A DNA stretch of 64,000 nucleotides from Lepraria neglecta (lineage: Eukaryota; Ascomycota; Lecanoromycetes; Lecanorales; Stereocaulaceae), in contig CM065648.1 of the NCBI GenBank assembly GCA_033220425.1, forward strand, positions 2,914,001 to 2,978,000, in the 5' to 3' direction. The position numbers were made by a program, and so were the translations under genes. The notes beneath the pieces were generated by a model. The model was not told where the DNA came from, searched no databases, and saw only the letters and a list, made by a program, of their open reading frames with translations. Shown one piece after another: positions 1-11,843 of this stretch (its first letter is position 1; each line of letters begins with the position of its first letter).

Positions 1-1515
1 AAAAGATAAGCTCACGCCATTCCGGCGGTGAACAAGATACGTCATTGTGCTCAAGAGTGGTCCCCTTGGTCGGAGAATTCTGCTATTAAAAGCGATACTC
101 GCCAATTCGGACCGTCCCGGCTTCAGGACATGCATGCTGGGTTACCAACTGCCGGAAGGCGTACATAAGCGCTTGTACGTACTTGGGTCGTAGATGAAAC
201 AACAGAAGGACCCGGCTGTTCCGCCTCTTTAAGCGCAGGCATATGTCAGGGTCGTTCGAATTAACATTACACCGCTAGAGCCTTGCTAGTCGTGTTCGGT
301 CGTTGTGGATCAGGATTGAAGTTGCTGGTCCGACGTTCATCTCTCAATCATTTCCATACAACTGTAGCATTTGTATCCACGTGCAGCGAAGGGGCCACTT
401 TTCTCGCTGCAAGCCCGGGAGAACATAGTTTCTGATATCGGAGCTCGACACGATTGGATGTGATGTCCGCCGTGTTTCGCCGATTAAGATTCCTCATGAT
501 TGCGAATATGAAATGAAGCACTAGCATTGCGCTATGACGGAGAAGTTTTTTACCAGGACGGAATGAGAAAGAACGCCGTCATCTTGTAATTTGGAGTTGA
601 GGCCTTGCAAGGTCAGATTCAGGCATGGATCAATCATTTGAGACAGAGCATGCGAGCTGGGGTATGGGTGTGGAGCTGGGCTATCAGGGATAGCGAGCAG
701 CACATACCCTTGCTATTTGCCATGTTGAGGGGCCACTCAAACCGGAGGTCTAAGTACATCTGTTTCACCTGCGCTCATATCCGCTTTGCCGTGTCGCCTG
801 TCCGACCAGTAGCGCAACAATCTGATTGCCGCCTACTTTGCTAACAGATGTTGGGGCGAATCGAGGATGGGCATGGTCTAGACATTGTCTCAACAAAAGC
901 CTGGGCTGTGAACGGCTTTATCCCATACCATTCAAAACAAGCTAGTGACAAAAAGTTTCTGCCAATTTTCGCTTGCTCCTAATTCTCCTAAATCTTGGGC
1001 CGCAAGACATGCTTGTTCGCAGGTTGGCTGTGAAAACTTGGAAGGGTCAGTGCGTTCGTCGTGCGTTCGTCGTTAATTGGTATACTTAGGATGTTATTAC
1101 AATTGATGCAAAATGCGTATGAGCTATTGTTATTGGCTAGGCTGAAATCGCAAACCTTATTTCACCCAAAATGTTCCGTCTGGTCGAATGAGTTCATTGA
1201 GATGTCCTTAGTACTATGCACTTGCAGAGCAAGCTTGGATCCGGTGCACCACACTTAAAGCCACCTAGGAAGCTCTCCGACGCTAGAGAATCATCAACAT
1301 ACATCATTCCCAGCGGTTTCTCTGCCTTGCGCATCTGCCTCACCGTATCTAAATTTGATTGTGTTCAATTGACGCACGTCAGAATTGCAAGGGCTCGCTA
1401 CAAACATGCCCAGTATAAGTGTGATAGAGCTCTCATCATTGCACACCTTTCTCCAACTCCCTCTTCCATCGAAAGCATTTTGCGATTCAACTGACAGAAG
1501 GCGAGAACAGCCAAA
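1..1515. other. Gene-free stretch
   Basis: No recognisable coding region, RNA gene or repeat was seen. The open frames here are short, lack family motifs and mostly begin at non-ATG codons. The last 150 bases are pyrimidine-rich and include TATAA-like and CTTCC stretches, consistent with a promoter and 5' leader for the secreted-protein gene that follows. Confidence 0.5.
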
Positions 1516-2276
1516 ATGTCGAGGAAGTCAGCTCCATTGCTGGTTACGTCATTGTTCTTCATCCTTTCGCGCTTTGGTGAAAGTCTCCCAGTGAACCAGG
1601 GTCTGGAAAAACGGGATTCACTTTACTGCTTCCCCATCAACCCTCCGAGGCCTCTTTTCTGGTGGGATTGCGCGAACGCTGTGCTCCAAATCAACGCCGA
1701 AAGTCCAAATTCTAACAACGTCCCTTATATATTTGGCACGGAATTAGGAGCTACATACTCAAGTGAAATTTATCAATGGGAGTCTGGTTAGTGCATACAC
1801 CTGCTTCGTATCGGGACAAGCATGACTGACAACCTACGAGATACATGCGTTATTGAAATGGCAATCGAAAGTAGCGTGAATCAACTAGCGACTTGGAACA
1901 GCATTAAGACCGCTGCTCTGAGGGTAATTCAGAGATGCGTGAAGAATGACGGTCAACTAGGAGGCACTTACATTGGTAAGTCTTGACCAGGAATTCGAGG
2001 TACGTAAGCTAATGCTCGGAACCAGATCGAAGACCATCAGATCCGGCAGGGGCCTGGGCCAATCCCAGCTTACACGTCTGGGTCTTGCCCGTAGACTCAG
2101 AGGAGGCCGATACCAATGATTCATCTCAAAAGGGAGGGGATATCAACAATCTGGCGACGTGCGCCGCTCAGCATCGCGCCTCATCTCCACCAACGACGAA
2201 GGTAGGTTGTACTTGGGATTTCCTGCCAAGTCTCAAGACATTATCCGGTCTCGGTAGAGGAGGTGGAGGAGGGTGA
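1516..2276 (+). CDS. Small secreted protein, three exons (218 aa)
   Basis: The model joins 1516-1786, 1841-1975 and 2026-2276. The first intron has a GTTAGT donor and ends ACGAG; the second starts GTAAGT, has a GCTAATG branch site and ends CCAG. The phases agree. The start gives a signal peptide (hydrophobic LLVTSLFFILS, then a likely cleavage near residue 24 and a possible KR propeptide site at residues 33-34). The mature part has Cys residues spaced as in fungal secreted effector-like proteins, with a CANAVLQI block, a TCVIEMAIES block and a GGTYIG end of exon 2. The third exon is acidic and Gly-rich and could end earlier by another splice. Function is unknown; the extracellular location is inferred from the signal peptide. 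Confidence 0.6.
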
Positions 2277-2774
2277 GAAGGAGGACATTGAGTATAGATC
2301 AATGTTTGTGTTATGCAGAACAGCTTGGCAGGCATGAGATATTCTCCTTGACCGCAAGTACAACGATTGGCGGAAGTCATCTGAGTTGCTGCGGAAGAGA
2401 AACGCTGGGCTGAGTGGTTTGAGATGTTGTGTTTCAAGGAGACGAGCTTTTGGCGCGTCGATAATTCTCCGTCGTTTTTTTGTCTACTAGTCTCGATGGA
2501 GCTGGCGCGAAACCAAGAAATGCTAAATATAGAAATAGGAGACAAGATCAGAATTCCATTTCATCAAATTTCTGCCATCTCGTTGCTCTACCTAGAGTCC
2601 AGGCTTCTGATCATGTGTCTAAGAATTGGCTTTGCAGAAGGCAATATAAAAGCTGGCAGCGTGACGGGTAGTAATCTGCGATGTCATTCTTTTGCGGACT
2701 TCATCATCCTCTTCTGGAAGCAAAACCAAAGACTTCCATTATTGCCCGGCAGCCTACGAGGACTAGACACACTG
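2277..2774. other. Intergenic stretch between convergent genes
   Basis: This lies between the 3' ends of the secreted-protein gene and the methyltransferase gene. I see no motif-bearing frame; it probably holds only 3' untranslated sequence. Confidence 0.4.
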
Positions 2775-3683
2775 TCATGGCAGGGAGCTAGCATTTCCGA
2801 ATACTGCAACCATAAGCCAGCCCTGCGAAATGAGCCTCTCACGGCTTTCATGATCTTCCTTCACTGACCAAGGTCTAACACTGCCAACCACATCTTGCTC
2901 GAAGACCTCTCTGACCCGTAAACCTTCTTCTCTTGCAACATCAAAGAATTCAGCCAACTTCGTTCTGCCTAGAAAGAATCCAGACACCAGCCATACCATA
3001 GCCTCATCGGTCTTTGCCAGAAAATGTGCTGCAGACTTTGCAATGTTCCGATGTTGCTCAGGAAGCCACAGACATCCCGTTGCAATCACTCGCGTGAACT
3101 GATGCGCATTTGCCTTAGCAATGTCGCTGTCGATATCACCCCATTTGTGAGCTTCGACAGAAACGTCTGGCCGAATGAATGACCGACGAGAGGTGACATT
3201 GGCTTCCACATTAAACTGAATATTCTCAAGTATTCTAGCGTCTGGAAAATCCGTCAAGACGGTTTTCTGTGCACCAGCAAGTGCACAAATTATCCCCACC
3301 AGGCCACTGCCTGCGCCAAGCTCCAAGGCATGCTCGCCTGATACGCTCCATCGAGGGTCATGATTATGTTGCTTGGTACCAGCAATCAGCTGGGTCATCA
3401 GAAGACTTGCATCCCAAAGGTAATGAGCCATTAGCTCCGCGCTTTTCTTGCCCGGATCGGCGAGTAATCGAAGTTCGATGTCGCCAAAATTTCCGGAATT
3501 GTAGATGATGCTGGCGCCAGAGCTGCCAGCTTGCTGCATCTTGAGGTACTTCGGCCACTCGTCTTGAGCTGGTGTCGTGGTGTCTTGTACGACGACCTTT
3601 CCCACTGAACTCTCAGTACTCGTAGACATTTTGACAAGGGAAGTCAAGGAGCCCTCGGCCTCATGGCTGCTGAAAGAGCTCAT
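2775..3683 (-). CDS. Class I SAM-dependent methyltransferase, METTL21/Nnt1-like
   Basis: Single-exon gene of 302 aa from the ATG at 3683; an in-frame ATG at 3728 would add 15 residues. The fold is a seven-beta-strand methyltransferase: ALELGAGSGLVGI is motif I, followed by VLTDFPD for the acidic loop that holds the SAM ribose, and by ATGCLWLPEQH at the post-I region. The upstream block ELMAHYLWDASLLM matches the entry to the Methyltransf_16 family, which includes protein lysine methyltransferases and the fungal proteins named nicotinamide N-methyltransferase. Which substrate it modifies cannot be told. No signal peptide is visible, so it is probably cytosolic or nuclear. Confidence 0.8.
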   Translation of the reverse strand: MSSFSSHEAEGSLTSLVKMSTSTESSVGKVVVQDTTTPAQDEWPKYLKMQQAGSSGASIIYNSGNFGDIELRLLADPGKKSAELMAHYLWDASLLMTQLIAGTKQHNHDPRWSVSGEHALELGAGSGLVGIICALAGAQKTVLTDFPDARILENIQFNVEANVTSRRSFIRPDVSVEAHKWGDIDSDIAKANAHQFTRVIATGCLWLPEQHRNIAKSAAHFLAKTDEAMVWLVSGFFLGRTKLAEFFDVAREEGLRVREVFEQDVVGSVRPWSVKEDHESRERLISQGWLMVAVFGNASSLP

Positions 3684-4568
3684 TGTGTTACTTTGCAGAG
3701 CAATGCGTTGACGCCTAGCAGGGTGCAAAGAAGGTGATCTTACTCCAATATGGGTGCAAGGTAGCTTTCACAACACAATGTCGAATGCTGTGTCTGGACT
3801 GAGCACATTTAATCAAGAAAGGTACCAGATTGTGGGCTGCGTGTGCGAATATTGTAGGCAAGGTCTATCTTAGAGTTGATACTCTATGAAATGACACCGG
3901 CTTGATGCCTTTGAGTCGTTCGGAAGGTGGCTGTCGTATGAAGCGACTTATTCGATCGAACAGGAAGATTCAGCTCGAACGCACGGTTGAACATCCGAAC
4001 AAAAAAGAGCAGGTGCGGCATTTCACCATTGGACGGCTTGTATGAGATTTCTAGTCGCCTCTAATCAAATTCTGCTGATATACAGATACAGTGCCATCAG
4101 AGCAGAAAACACAAATTTTCACAGGCCCCTCAATAAGTGCCTGCTGTCAGATTTTGGTAACGGCGTAATATAATTTGTTTGTGCTGAATGCTTATGAGTA
4201 TCTGTAGCCTTTATCTAAGATCCAGTACTTAAGCATCGCAGTATGACCTCCAAGACAGGCATATATTAATGAGCCACCGAGACTTGAGTCGTGACACATG
4301 TAATGCAGAGATAAAGAGTGTGGTTAGTATCGAAGACTCCAGGATCTTCGCAAAGTAGACATTGAGGGGTTAAGACCTTTGTAGCCGCTAGCCAGTACTC
4401 ACCAATACTAAAGTACGTATAAATAACTGCTTATAATCGAGGTATAAGATAGAGACGTACTGTTTACAGCACTAGGAGGCAACAATCAACATATTATTAT
4501 ATTCTGCAAGATTTTCTTCAACGTGACTCAAAAACCGTCTCGATTAATTCGTCGTGAATATAGCCGTC
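3684..4568. other. AT-leaning intergenic stretch
   Basis: No gene seen. The first few hundred bases should contain the methyltransferase promoter. The rest is AT-leaning with many short stop-interrupted frames and ends abruptly at a GC-rich element. Confidence 0.4.
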
Positions 4569-4587
4569 GGCAAAATCGAACGTGGCC
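4569..4587 (+). repeat. Left terminal inverted repeat
   Basis: Sequence GGCAAAATCGAACGTGGCC, pairing with the inverted copy at 5150-5168 with three mismatches. Confidence 0.4.
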
Positions 4588-5149
4588 TGAAGGAGGCCCC
4601 AGGGGCGCCTCACCTAGAAACCGGTCCGAGGAGCGCCCGGGGCAACGCCAATAGAGGCTTAGGGCGCCCCTCGGGCCTTGCTTAAGGTGTAGCCGGAAAC
4701 CCCCCTGACTAGCCTTGACTAGTCCCCGTAGCCACCCTTGGCAGGTCCCCGCAGTCCCTTAGCAAGCCTACGGGCGCATGCTACTGCCCCCAACACCGCT
4801 GTCGCGCACCGCTGTCGCACCCCCTGGGCGCATCACCCCCGCGAGAAAATCGCCCGAATCGATTGATTTTGGGGTCGCGTTGGGACGAACTCCCGGGGCA
4901 GCTCCAGGGGGTTCCCAAGTGCTCCGGTCGATCATCAAAAAAAATCATTTAGGGCTGAAATCATGTGACGTGGCCTGGCGAGCGCCCGGGCACCTTTTAA
5001 CCCAAGGGGTCGAGGGCGTTAGCGGCGGGGATAGCCGTCAGGGCTCCTGGGGACTTTACGCGATCGGCTCGGGGCGTACGGGCCCCGCGGGCGCTCGTTT
5101 AGACCCCGTAGCCCCCGAAACAGCTCGCGCTTTGGCCCGGGGCTACTGG

Positions 5150-5168
5150 GGCCGGGTTCGAATTTGCC
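5150..5168 (-). repeat. Right terminal inverted repeat
   Basis: Inverted partner of 4569-4587. Read on the + strand it contains GGTTCGAAT, which resembles a Pol III B box but has no tRNA fold around it. Confidence 0.4.
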
Positions 5169-5349
5169 AACGTTACTCAAGTCTATTATAGGAAAGAAAT
5201 TATTTTTGTCAAGCCGCAAGTCCTTTTCTCGGTAGCTCGCTTTCCAATCGCCTTTATATATCGCTAGTATAGCCTACGTATAACTTGTCTAGCCAATAAT
5301 ATAGGCTTTTAAGTTGTCGAAAGAGATTGATACCAACCTAGAGGCAGAA

Positions 5350-5947
5350 CTACGACCAAAACCGCTCCCACTCCAAAAATTACTGTTAGCTTAATCACTT
5401 CGACCACGACATCCACTGTACTAAGAACTTCCGCAAAACTTAGTAGTGTTGCAAGGCGCTGATGCATCTCTCAGGTTCCAGTTGACGTTTCAATCATGTT
5501 GAGTTTCTCCAAACCGTGGTAACTGAAACAACTACCGTTGCAATCATCTCAACCATAATAACAGCGTTGGTCACAGCCACGGTGACACAAACTAGCTACG
5601 CATATCCACTCTACTGATAGTCTCTAGGCGCAACCAACAACCTTCTAGGTCCCTATATTCAAAACAGCAACTACCTATATGCGGTAAGCCCTTCCGACGG
5701 TGACATTTCGGTCAACTACCCCCCAGCTAGCAGTGCATAAGATTGCTGTGCTGCATGCATTACCGGCACTAATTGCGACTTCTCCCTGTACACCACGACT
5801 AATGACATGTGATACACCGTCAATGACGGCTCCACTTGTCCTGCAGGTAACATTGAAAGAACATTCTATCAGACTGCTTCGAATCAATATAATACTATCT
5901 ACAGTAATGGGCAGTGTGGTTCGCTTACTGATGGCGGTGTGTGTTAA
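5350..5947 (+). pseudogene. Remnant of a Thr-rich, Cys-rich secreted protein gene
   Basis: One frame from about 5516 to 5947 reads as a coherent protein interrupted by stops at 5615 (TGA), 5618 (TAG), 5738 (TAA) and 5810 (TGA), with a final TAA at 5945. It starts with a Thr/Val-rich tract typical of fungal wall or secreted proteins, then PYIQNSNYLYAVS, a CCAACITGTNC cluster, CDFSLYTTTND and CPAGNIERTFYQ, and ends CGSLTDGGVC. The Thr-rich tract continues upstream in another frame. The Cys pattern resembles fungal secreted proteins with a C-terminal CC..C domain, but I cannot name the family. The stops are consistent with C-to-T or G-to-A change. Confidence 0.55.
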
Positions 5948-6356
5948 CAGTGAGAACAATCGAGCCGAAAAGTGCTGAGGTCGTCCGCTTCAAAGCCCAT
6001 CCGAGCGCGGGTCTCGGTCATACAAGCGCAACATGGAGAGCCCAAGGCTTAAATGGCAACATTGGCTTGCAGCACTCTACATTTGAATAGAGGTGTGGGT
6101 GCATTCTGTCGCTCTGGATCCCTTGATATAATCATTCATGCATTTCATTCTGAGCAAGTGAGCGATCTTTATCCGTAATGCACGGGTTCTGAGGTCGTCA
6201 TGTTACCTAAGTGTACTCAGAACACCTCTAGCTAGATTCTCCCATACATGTAATGCGATCTCTCGAATTATCTGTGTCCACGGTGCCACGCTGCATGCTC
6301 TTCGAAACCATGAACAGAGCAAACACGTGCATGAAATTAAAAACTCTCAAAAACTA
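5948..6356. other. Intergenic stretch
   Basis: Between the decayed secreted-protein gene and the 3' end of the laccase gene. Nothing recognisable. Confidence 0.4.
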
Positions 6357-8489
6357 TCAAGGCCCATAATTCACAATTCCATACTCAGCCGGCACGTCCG
6401 GCCAAGCATCCACTCCATCCAATATCGTCATAGCCATGCCTCCATCCAGATGTGTCTGAATATGGCAATGTAAGAACCATGCTCCAGGATTGACACTCTG
6501 GTATCTGAACGCCACCCATGCTGGTCCTAGCAGTACACTCGGTGTTGTAAAGCTATCCCTCAACTGCGGTGTTTGGAGATTGAAAGTCCCACTAGGCATA
6601 TGCTTCATGGCTTCTGCTACGGAAGTGTAGTTGAAGATTCCATTGGCGCTGCCGATGATGTACGCTTTGTTGCTGTGCTTGTGAACAGGGTGCGCAGGCT
6701 GAGCAGGTGTCGCTGGCGTGAGTTCAACTTGGAGGATGATGTCAATCCAGGTGTTGTTTTTGGTGCGGATGGTGAAGTTCGGATTGAGGGCATCCGGAGA
6801 CTCGGGGCTGAAGAGGAGTGGGGCGTTGAAATCTTGATCAAGGCCATAGGTGGCGTTGCCGTTCAGTGTCCAATTTTGGTTCGCGCCCTTGCGGCCGAGG
6901 TTGAGAATGTAGGTTGCATCTGCTGTAGGTGCAGGTGCAGAGGCAGGGAAGGGAACAAGAATGGTTTTATCTAGAGGAATGACACCTGCGGTGGTGTTGA
7001 CGCCGCCGTAGTTGATATACGGCACGGACGTATTGTTCTTGGTTCCATTTTTGTAGGAAAGCGTTGCATATCCAGAGATGATCTGATCGGCGCCGGAATT
7101 TGCGACGCGGATAGTATAGTCGCGCGGTACCTTATCAAGTTGCACCATTGCTGAATAGCGCTCGCCGTTGTACATGAAGATGGAGTCTGCCAGTTGAGGC
7201 TGAATGTAGTGGCCGTCGACGGCGTATACCCACATTGGATGTTCATCAATGGAGACCACGGGCGACTTCAGGCTCATTGCGCTGATAAAATTGATGCTGG
7301 CCCATCCGTTTGAGGCGTCAACTTCAATGATCTCTATACTCCCATTGGATGGTGTGCAGCCAGAGTACAGTCCAGCAGGAAGATTAGAGTCCTGCGTTGT
7401 AAAATCCCCCTGGGTCAAGTCCGCTCTGGTTGGAGGCGTACAGCTGTTCAAGTATTAGCCAGAGGTTTGGAAAGGCCGAAGGGGTACCACGAACCCTCTA
7501 TCAGTAACAGTAGAACCGTTCAAGAGATGCTTCAAAGGTGGGGATGTTAGCTGATTCAAGGTTCCCTGGCTTTGACAATTCACAGATCCCTTTCCATTGA
7601 TAAGCATACTGTCCACACAGCTACAATCATGTATTAGTAGAAGCTCCCAATACTAGTTACTGACACTCACAATAGATCATAGCCCGTAGCCTTCTCAGCC
7701 GCCATGTATTGATCCGAAGTCAAATGGCTCCAGTCAGAGAGCAGCATGGGTTTGGGGGATGCTTCAGCCATGCGCATGGCCGTTAGACTCTTACTACCAT
7801 TCGCGATGAAGCTGAAGGGCGACGGTTCATTCGAGTTTGGCCTGAAATAGCCTTGGTCAACAAAGGACTGCACGATATTGTAGAACCTTAGCTAGACCTA
7901 CTTAACAATAATTGTTCCGTAAAGACCGTCTTGGATCTGGCCTTCTGCGTGTCCGTGATACCTTTTAATCGTGTTAGATATATGTGATACAACCTGAACG
8001 GTCTGCAAAGATACCAGTATGTGCCATATTGAGTTGCTGTCCACTTGGAAACAAAGGTTGCACCGCTCGCGACTGGTTTTTGAGAAACTCCAGGGACACC
8101 ATCGGACCAAGGCGTACCCTCTTGCCTGGAAAAATATAAGCACAGAGCAAAGCTCCAGACTCAAATTGTGGAGCACCATACTCGATGCCGTGGAAATGAA
8201 CAGACGTGGAGAAAGGAAGGTGGTTGTCGACCGTAAACTGGACGCACGTCAATCGAGACGATTATATACATGGCACCTCGCTTACTTCAACATCATCACC
8301 CTGCTCTAAGGTCAACTGTGGTCCTGGAAATTGGCCATTCATGAAAATCATGTATCTTGGTTGGCCATCCGGAGCACCTATCTCCCAAGTGAGATCAATC
8401 GCGAAATTGACTCGAGCGCAAAGCAAGGGCGACGTCCAGAGCACCAGACAGACTGCAACAACGAGGGTACAAGGGTAGGATGAGAACAT
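6357..8489 (-). CDS. Laccase / multicopper oxidase, seven exons (604 aa)
   Basis: Exons in coding order: 8489-8286, 8237-8182, 8125-8015, 7961-7902, 7841-7671, 7620-7495, 7443-6357. All phases agree and sum to 605 codons. The start gives a signal peptide (VVAVCLVLWTSPLLCA), so the enzyme is secreted. All four copper-binding blocks are present: HFHG in exon 2, WYHGHAEG spanning exons 3-4, HPVHKH and HCHIQTH in the last exon. The HGIEQEGTPWSDGVPG block is rebuilt only by splicing exons 2 and 3. Laccases oxidise phenolics using O2 with four coppers; roles include lignin or melanin chemistry. Many NxT/S sites suggest glycosylation. The gene looks intact between two decayed neighbours. The substrate is not predictable from sequence. 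Confidence 0.9.
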
Positions 8490-10119
8490 CTTGCAAGGAA
8501 AATAGTTAGACGAAAGTGAGAGCTCGAAATATGGCAGCCACAAGAAGGGTAATATCAAGAAACGGTCGTAGTAGTTCAGCCCCCGGCTGGCTTTTGACCG
8601 AAGCGACATTCGTTGATGCAAAGACCTTTGATGGCCACAGAGCGTTGATCCCGAGTACAAGATTCGTGGAAGAATAAGGCCTAGATTTTTTAGTATCAAG
8701 GTACCCGCCCTGACCGCGCGCCTCGGTCACCGACAGCACAGACCACTATTTTACCACGATTGCATGACCACATCATTTCGCCATTAGCCAGGAGAAGGTA
8801 TTGACCGATTTGCTATCCTTTCTTGCTCAATAAATAGTACGATGGCTTACGGCACTGGAATTCGGGTTCACGGCATTGAAATGTACCTTGGAGAATTCTA
8901 CTACATTTACCAACCTTTTTTTCCCCCGGTCTCATGGCTGCTCGGTCATCCTTTGGACACTTGCGTCTGGAGAGTAGTAAGGTTTTGTTTACGAAGGAGG
9001 ATTTATGGCGCTCTTGCAGTGGCAACGCATTGAAAGCTAGAAACCCAGTCTCCTAGCAAACAGAGAAGGACAGGGTGGCAATCACAAATCATCTTGCAAT
9101 CTCGCAAGATCCTAGGCCTCGCAGTACAAGCATCTTGAGTGCAAAGTTGACGATTGTGCATCTGCTGAATGAGGAACCTTACTTCAAAATAATGATGAAG
9201 CAGGGTGGAGAAGTATGAAAGAATACACGATTCGCACTCGCAAGAAATTTTTGAAAGGCGTTCTCGGCAAAGTTACCTTGTGACGTTATCTGCACCTTAT
9301 TTTTAAATAGGCGTTCACCTCACTTACCGAAAGGACCGAGGGGACATACCTAATACCTAATTCTCGGTCACCTAGGCATTATAATAATGACAGATTAACA
9401 TGAAGTTTAACTAAGGTAAGGAGCACGCTCGCGCGATCTTTCCCGAGCCAATAGTACTAATACTGATAAGCGCAGAGTCAGTTGACGAAGTCACCTCTTG
9501 AAGCGCCAAACCTTGCAGACTCGTCCTTGCTGAATTACAACTGGGCTCCGAACGGGTGCTCCGCAAAAGCTAGAAGACAAGAGAGCTACCATCTCAGATC
9601 AAGAACCTATTAGAAAACAAGCGGTGGTCGGTCATTCGCGGGATTTGGTCTCCTCCCTGAAGCTAAGCCTTTGCTCTTAGAGATATTCATTCCCGAGATG
9701 CAGTGAATACCAGCTTCATTGTAAAACAAAACTTGCCAAAACTTTGGCAACCTTCCAGTTCTATGGATCTTTTGTGTTGCCCAATTTCACGCAGAGTGCT
9801 ATCTAGGCTTTCCCACGGCCTTTGCCATGTTGATACGATTACGTGGCATTCATGTTCTATGATTCAAATCTCACCCATACCAGGTTTTAATACACTTTGC
9901 TGTTCTAAATACGCGAAGGTAGGGTTAAATTGTCTCAAGAAATCATAGGCAAACTCTACTGGAACGAGCGACAAGCTTCACGATCCTCTCAAGCTCGTCA
10001 ACCATACAAGCCAATTGCATTTCCTGCTTGAAGGCATTCTTCTCTACACGACTTTCTTCTCCACTCACCTTGAATCTAAGCAGTGGTGGCATCGTTGAAA
10101 GCGAGCAGCTAAGATCTTG
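8490..10119. other. Gene-poor stretch, 1.6 kb
   Basis: The first part should contain the laccase promoter. The rest shows only short frames without motifs and an AT-leaning composition. No transposon domain or RNA gene was recognised. Confidence 0.4.
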
Positions 10120-11843
10120 TCAGCGGCAATGGATATTTCTGAGAAAATGCTTGGTCCTCGGATTATTAATCTTCTCTGGCAAGCTCGCTAAGGCATTAGG
10201 AGTTGCAAGACCCACAAGAGTTTTCTTAAACTTCTCTGGCGGTACTCCTCCGTTAGGCTGTTGTGAGAGAAGGTAGGCCACAAGTCCAGCAGCATGCACA
10301 TCAGCCATCTCAGTACCCGACGACGGCAGTTCCACTGCCGCGGTAGGTCGACAGGACATTTAGTCCAGGCGCGAACAAGTCAACGCACGGACCAAAGTTG
10401 GAGAAATACGCCCTTTCGTCCGCCAACGTCGAGGCACCAACGGTGATAGCGTTCGCTGGCGCCATCGAGGACCTACATTCATCTCGGTTGTCCGGTGTGG
10501 CAGTGACAACGATGTGGACTCCCGCACCAGTGGCCGCATCCAGAGCTGATTTCAGGCTCTCAAAGTCGCTGTTATCAACCACAAGTGTATCTGGACTCAG
10601 CAGAGCAACACTGCCTTTAAAGTCTTTTTGAGCCATGCCGTTTCCGGAAGCCACAATGTTCGTTTAATGCTGTTCAACCACCCACTCTACGACTTTGATA
10701 GCGTCAGACATAGTTCCAGAGGCATTTAAGCCTAGAGTCTTGACTACATAGTAGGAAGTTAGCATGAAGATGTTTGAATTTGGATGGAAATAGAAAGAAG
10801 ACGTGCCTAGAAAGAAAAGCTAGGGTTACCGTTTGCCCATTCTCGCTAGTCATATGGAATTCTCGACTGGTACGACGCTGCTTGGGAAAAAAGCACTTAC
10901 GATTACATTAGCCTTCTTGGCTACCCATTATTTGCGAGAAGCGATTGTGCCCGCAAGGTGAGTGCCACGCCCGTTTCCGTCATCATCAATATCGTTTTCT
11001 AGGATTTTCACTCCCCATTTTGCTCGACCCTCAAACTCGATGTGGTTAGTGAAGATGCCAGTGTCGGTGACATACACATTAACCCCTAGCCCAGCATTCG
11101 CATCATAGTCGTACCTTGTGAACGTTGGAAATGTCAACCTCGGCGGATGAGAGATCCTTGCGAGGCCCTATGGGGCCCCCCTCTGTGAGATAGTGTCCGA
11201 AGTGGTTATGTCTGGTTTCGAAGTTGTCGACTGCATCATCGTGTCTCTTTCAACGTATGTAACCTATTCAATCAAGTCACACTGAGTCAACTCACTGCAT
11301 ATTTTCTTGCCTTACGACTCTCCCAGCCACGGAGTAACCAAAGATATGAGGCTTGGAACAACGTTTCGAAGAAATCAATCAATGGCAGTGGAGAAAAACC
11401 GGGGTAATGATGCATGATAATTCGTGAGCATAAATCAACAATGTCAATAACTTACATCTGGACGGGGTTTGACCTCTTGAATGACGTCCTCCGAAAATTG
11501 TCCAGAGTACCCTAGAAATTCGCCGCGGATGTTTTACTTGTGCTTGATTCCCTGCAACGCCTGGCTTGCAAGTGGTGACTGGGAAAAAAACTTTGCCATC
11601 GACATCAGCAATTTCATTTCGGTCGTGCAAGTTCCGGACCCAGCTGTAGTGAGTAACGGCGTCTATCTGAGTTATGTGATATTTGAATACAACGATGTAG
11701 GCACCGGGGATCTCTCCGGAGGGAGGCGACGATCCGCTGGCGGTCCTACCAGTGGTGAACGATGGACCGCAGTGGTCCACTGGAGAGGTGAAGGCAGATT
11801 GCGCTAGCAGGAGCACCAGCGAGGCGCGGAAGAGAGCTTTCAT
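10120..11843 (-). pseudogene. Decayed subtilisin-like (S8A, proteinase K type) protease gene
   Basis: The whole family layout is readable: ATG at 11843 with signal peptide (ALFRASLVLLLAQSAFTS), an I9-like propeptide (AYIVVFK, then EFLGYSGQFSEDVIQE), a GLARISH block, the catalytic Asp block (VYVTDTGI), the His block, ITVGASTLADERAYFSNFG and AGLVAYLLS. Many lesions disable it. There are stops in the propeptide (before NIRGEF), before GLARISH (TAG where Trp is usual), after GTIASRK and after VVEQH. A frame change follows NVLSTYRGS. The catalytic His in the usual HGTH block is Arg (GRGTH), and the GTSMA Ser is lost (GTEMA). Introns are still partly recognisable. Family members degrade protein outside the cell; this copy cannot. 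Confidence 0.85.

Larger units (their letters stand above)
4569..5168. mobile_element. GC-rich element with imperfect terminal inverted repeats
   Basis: About 600 bp is strikingly GC-rich compared with both flanks. The left end (4569-4587) reads GGCAAAATCGAACGTGGCC. The reverse complement of the right end (5150-5168) reads GGCAAATTCGAACCCGGCC, and the two agree at 16 of 19 positions by eye. Short motifs recur inside, for example GAGCGCCCGGG near 4636 and near 4980. No transposase is encoded; the one long frame (4778-5191) is compositional and has no motif. This fits a nonautonomous DNA element, but I could not define a clear target-site duplication. Confidence 0.4.

Noticed and set aside
5150-5168. 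tRNA-like or SINE B box (GGTTCGAAT)
   Set aside because: No A box at proper distance and no cloverleaf could be drawn; the motif is part of the inverted-repeat end.
4778-5191. 137-aa open frame on the + strand
   Set aside because: It lies in a very GC-rich block where stops are rare and shows no motif; better explained as part of a TIR element.
6573-6974. 133-aa + strand frame
   Set aside because: Exact antisense of the last laccase exon with no motif of its own.
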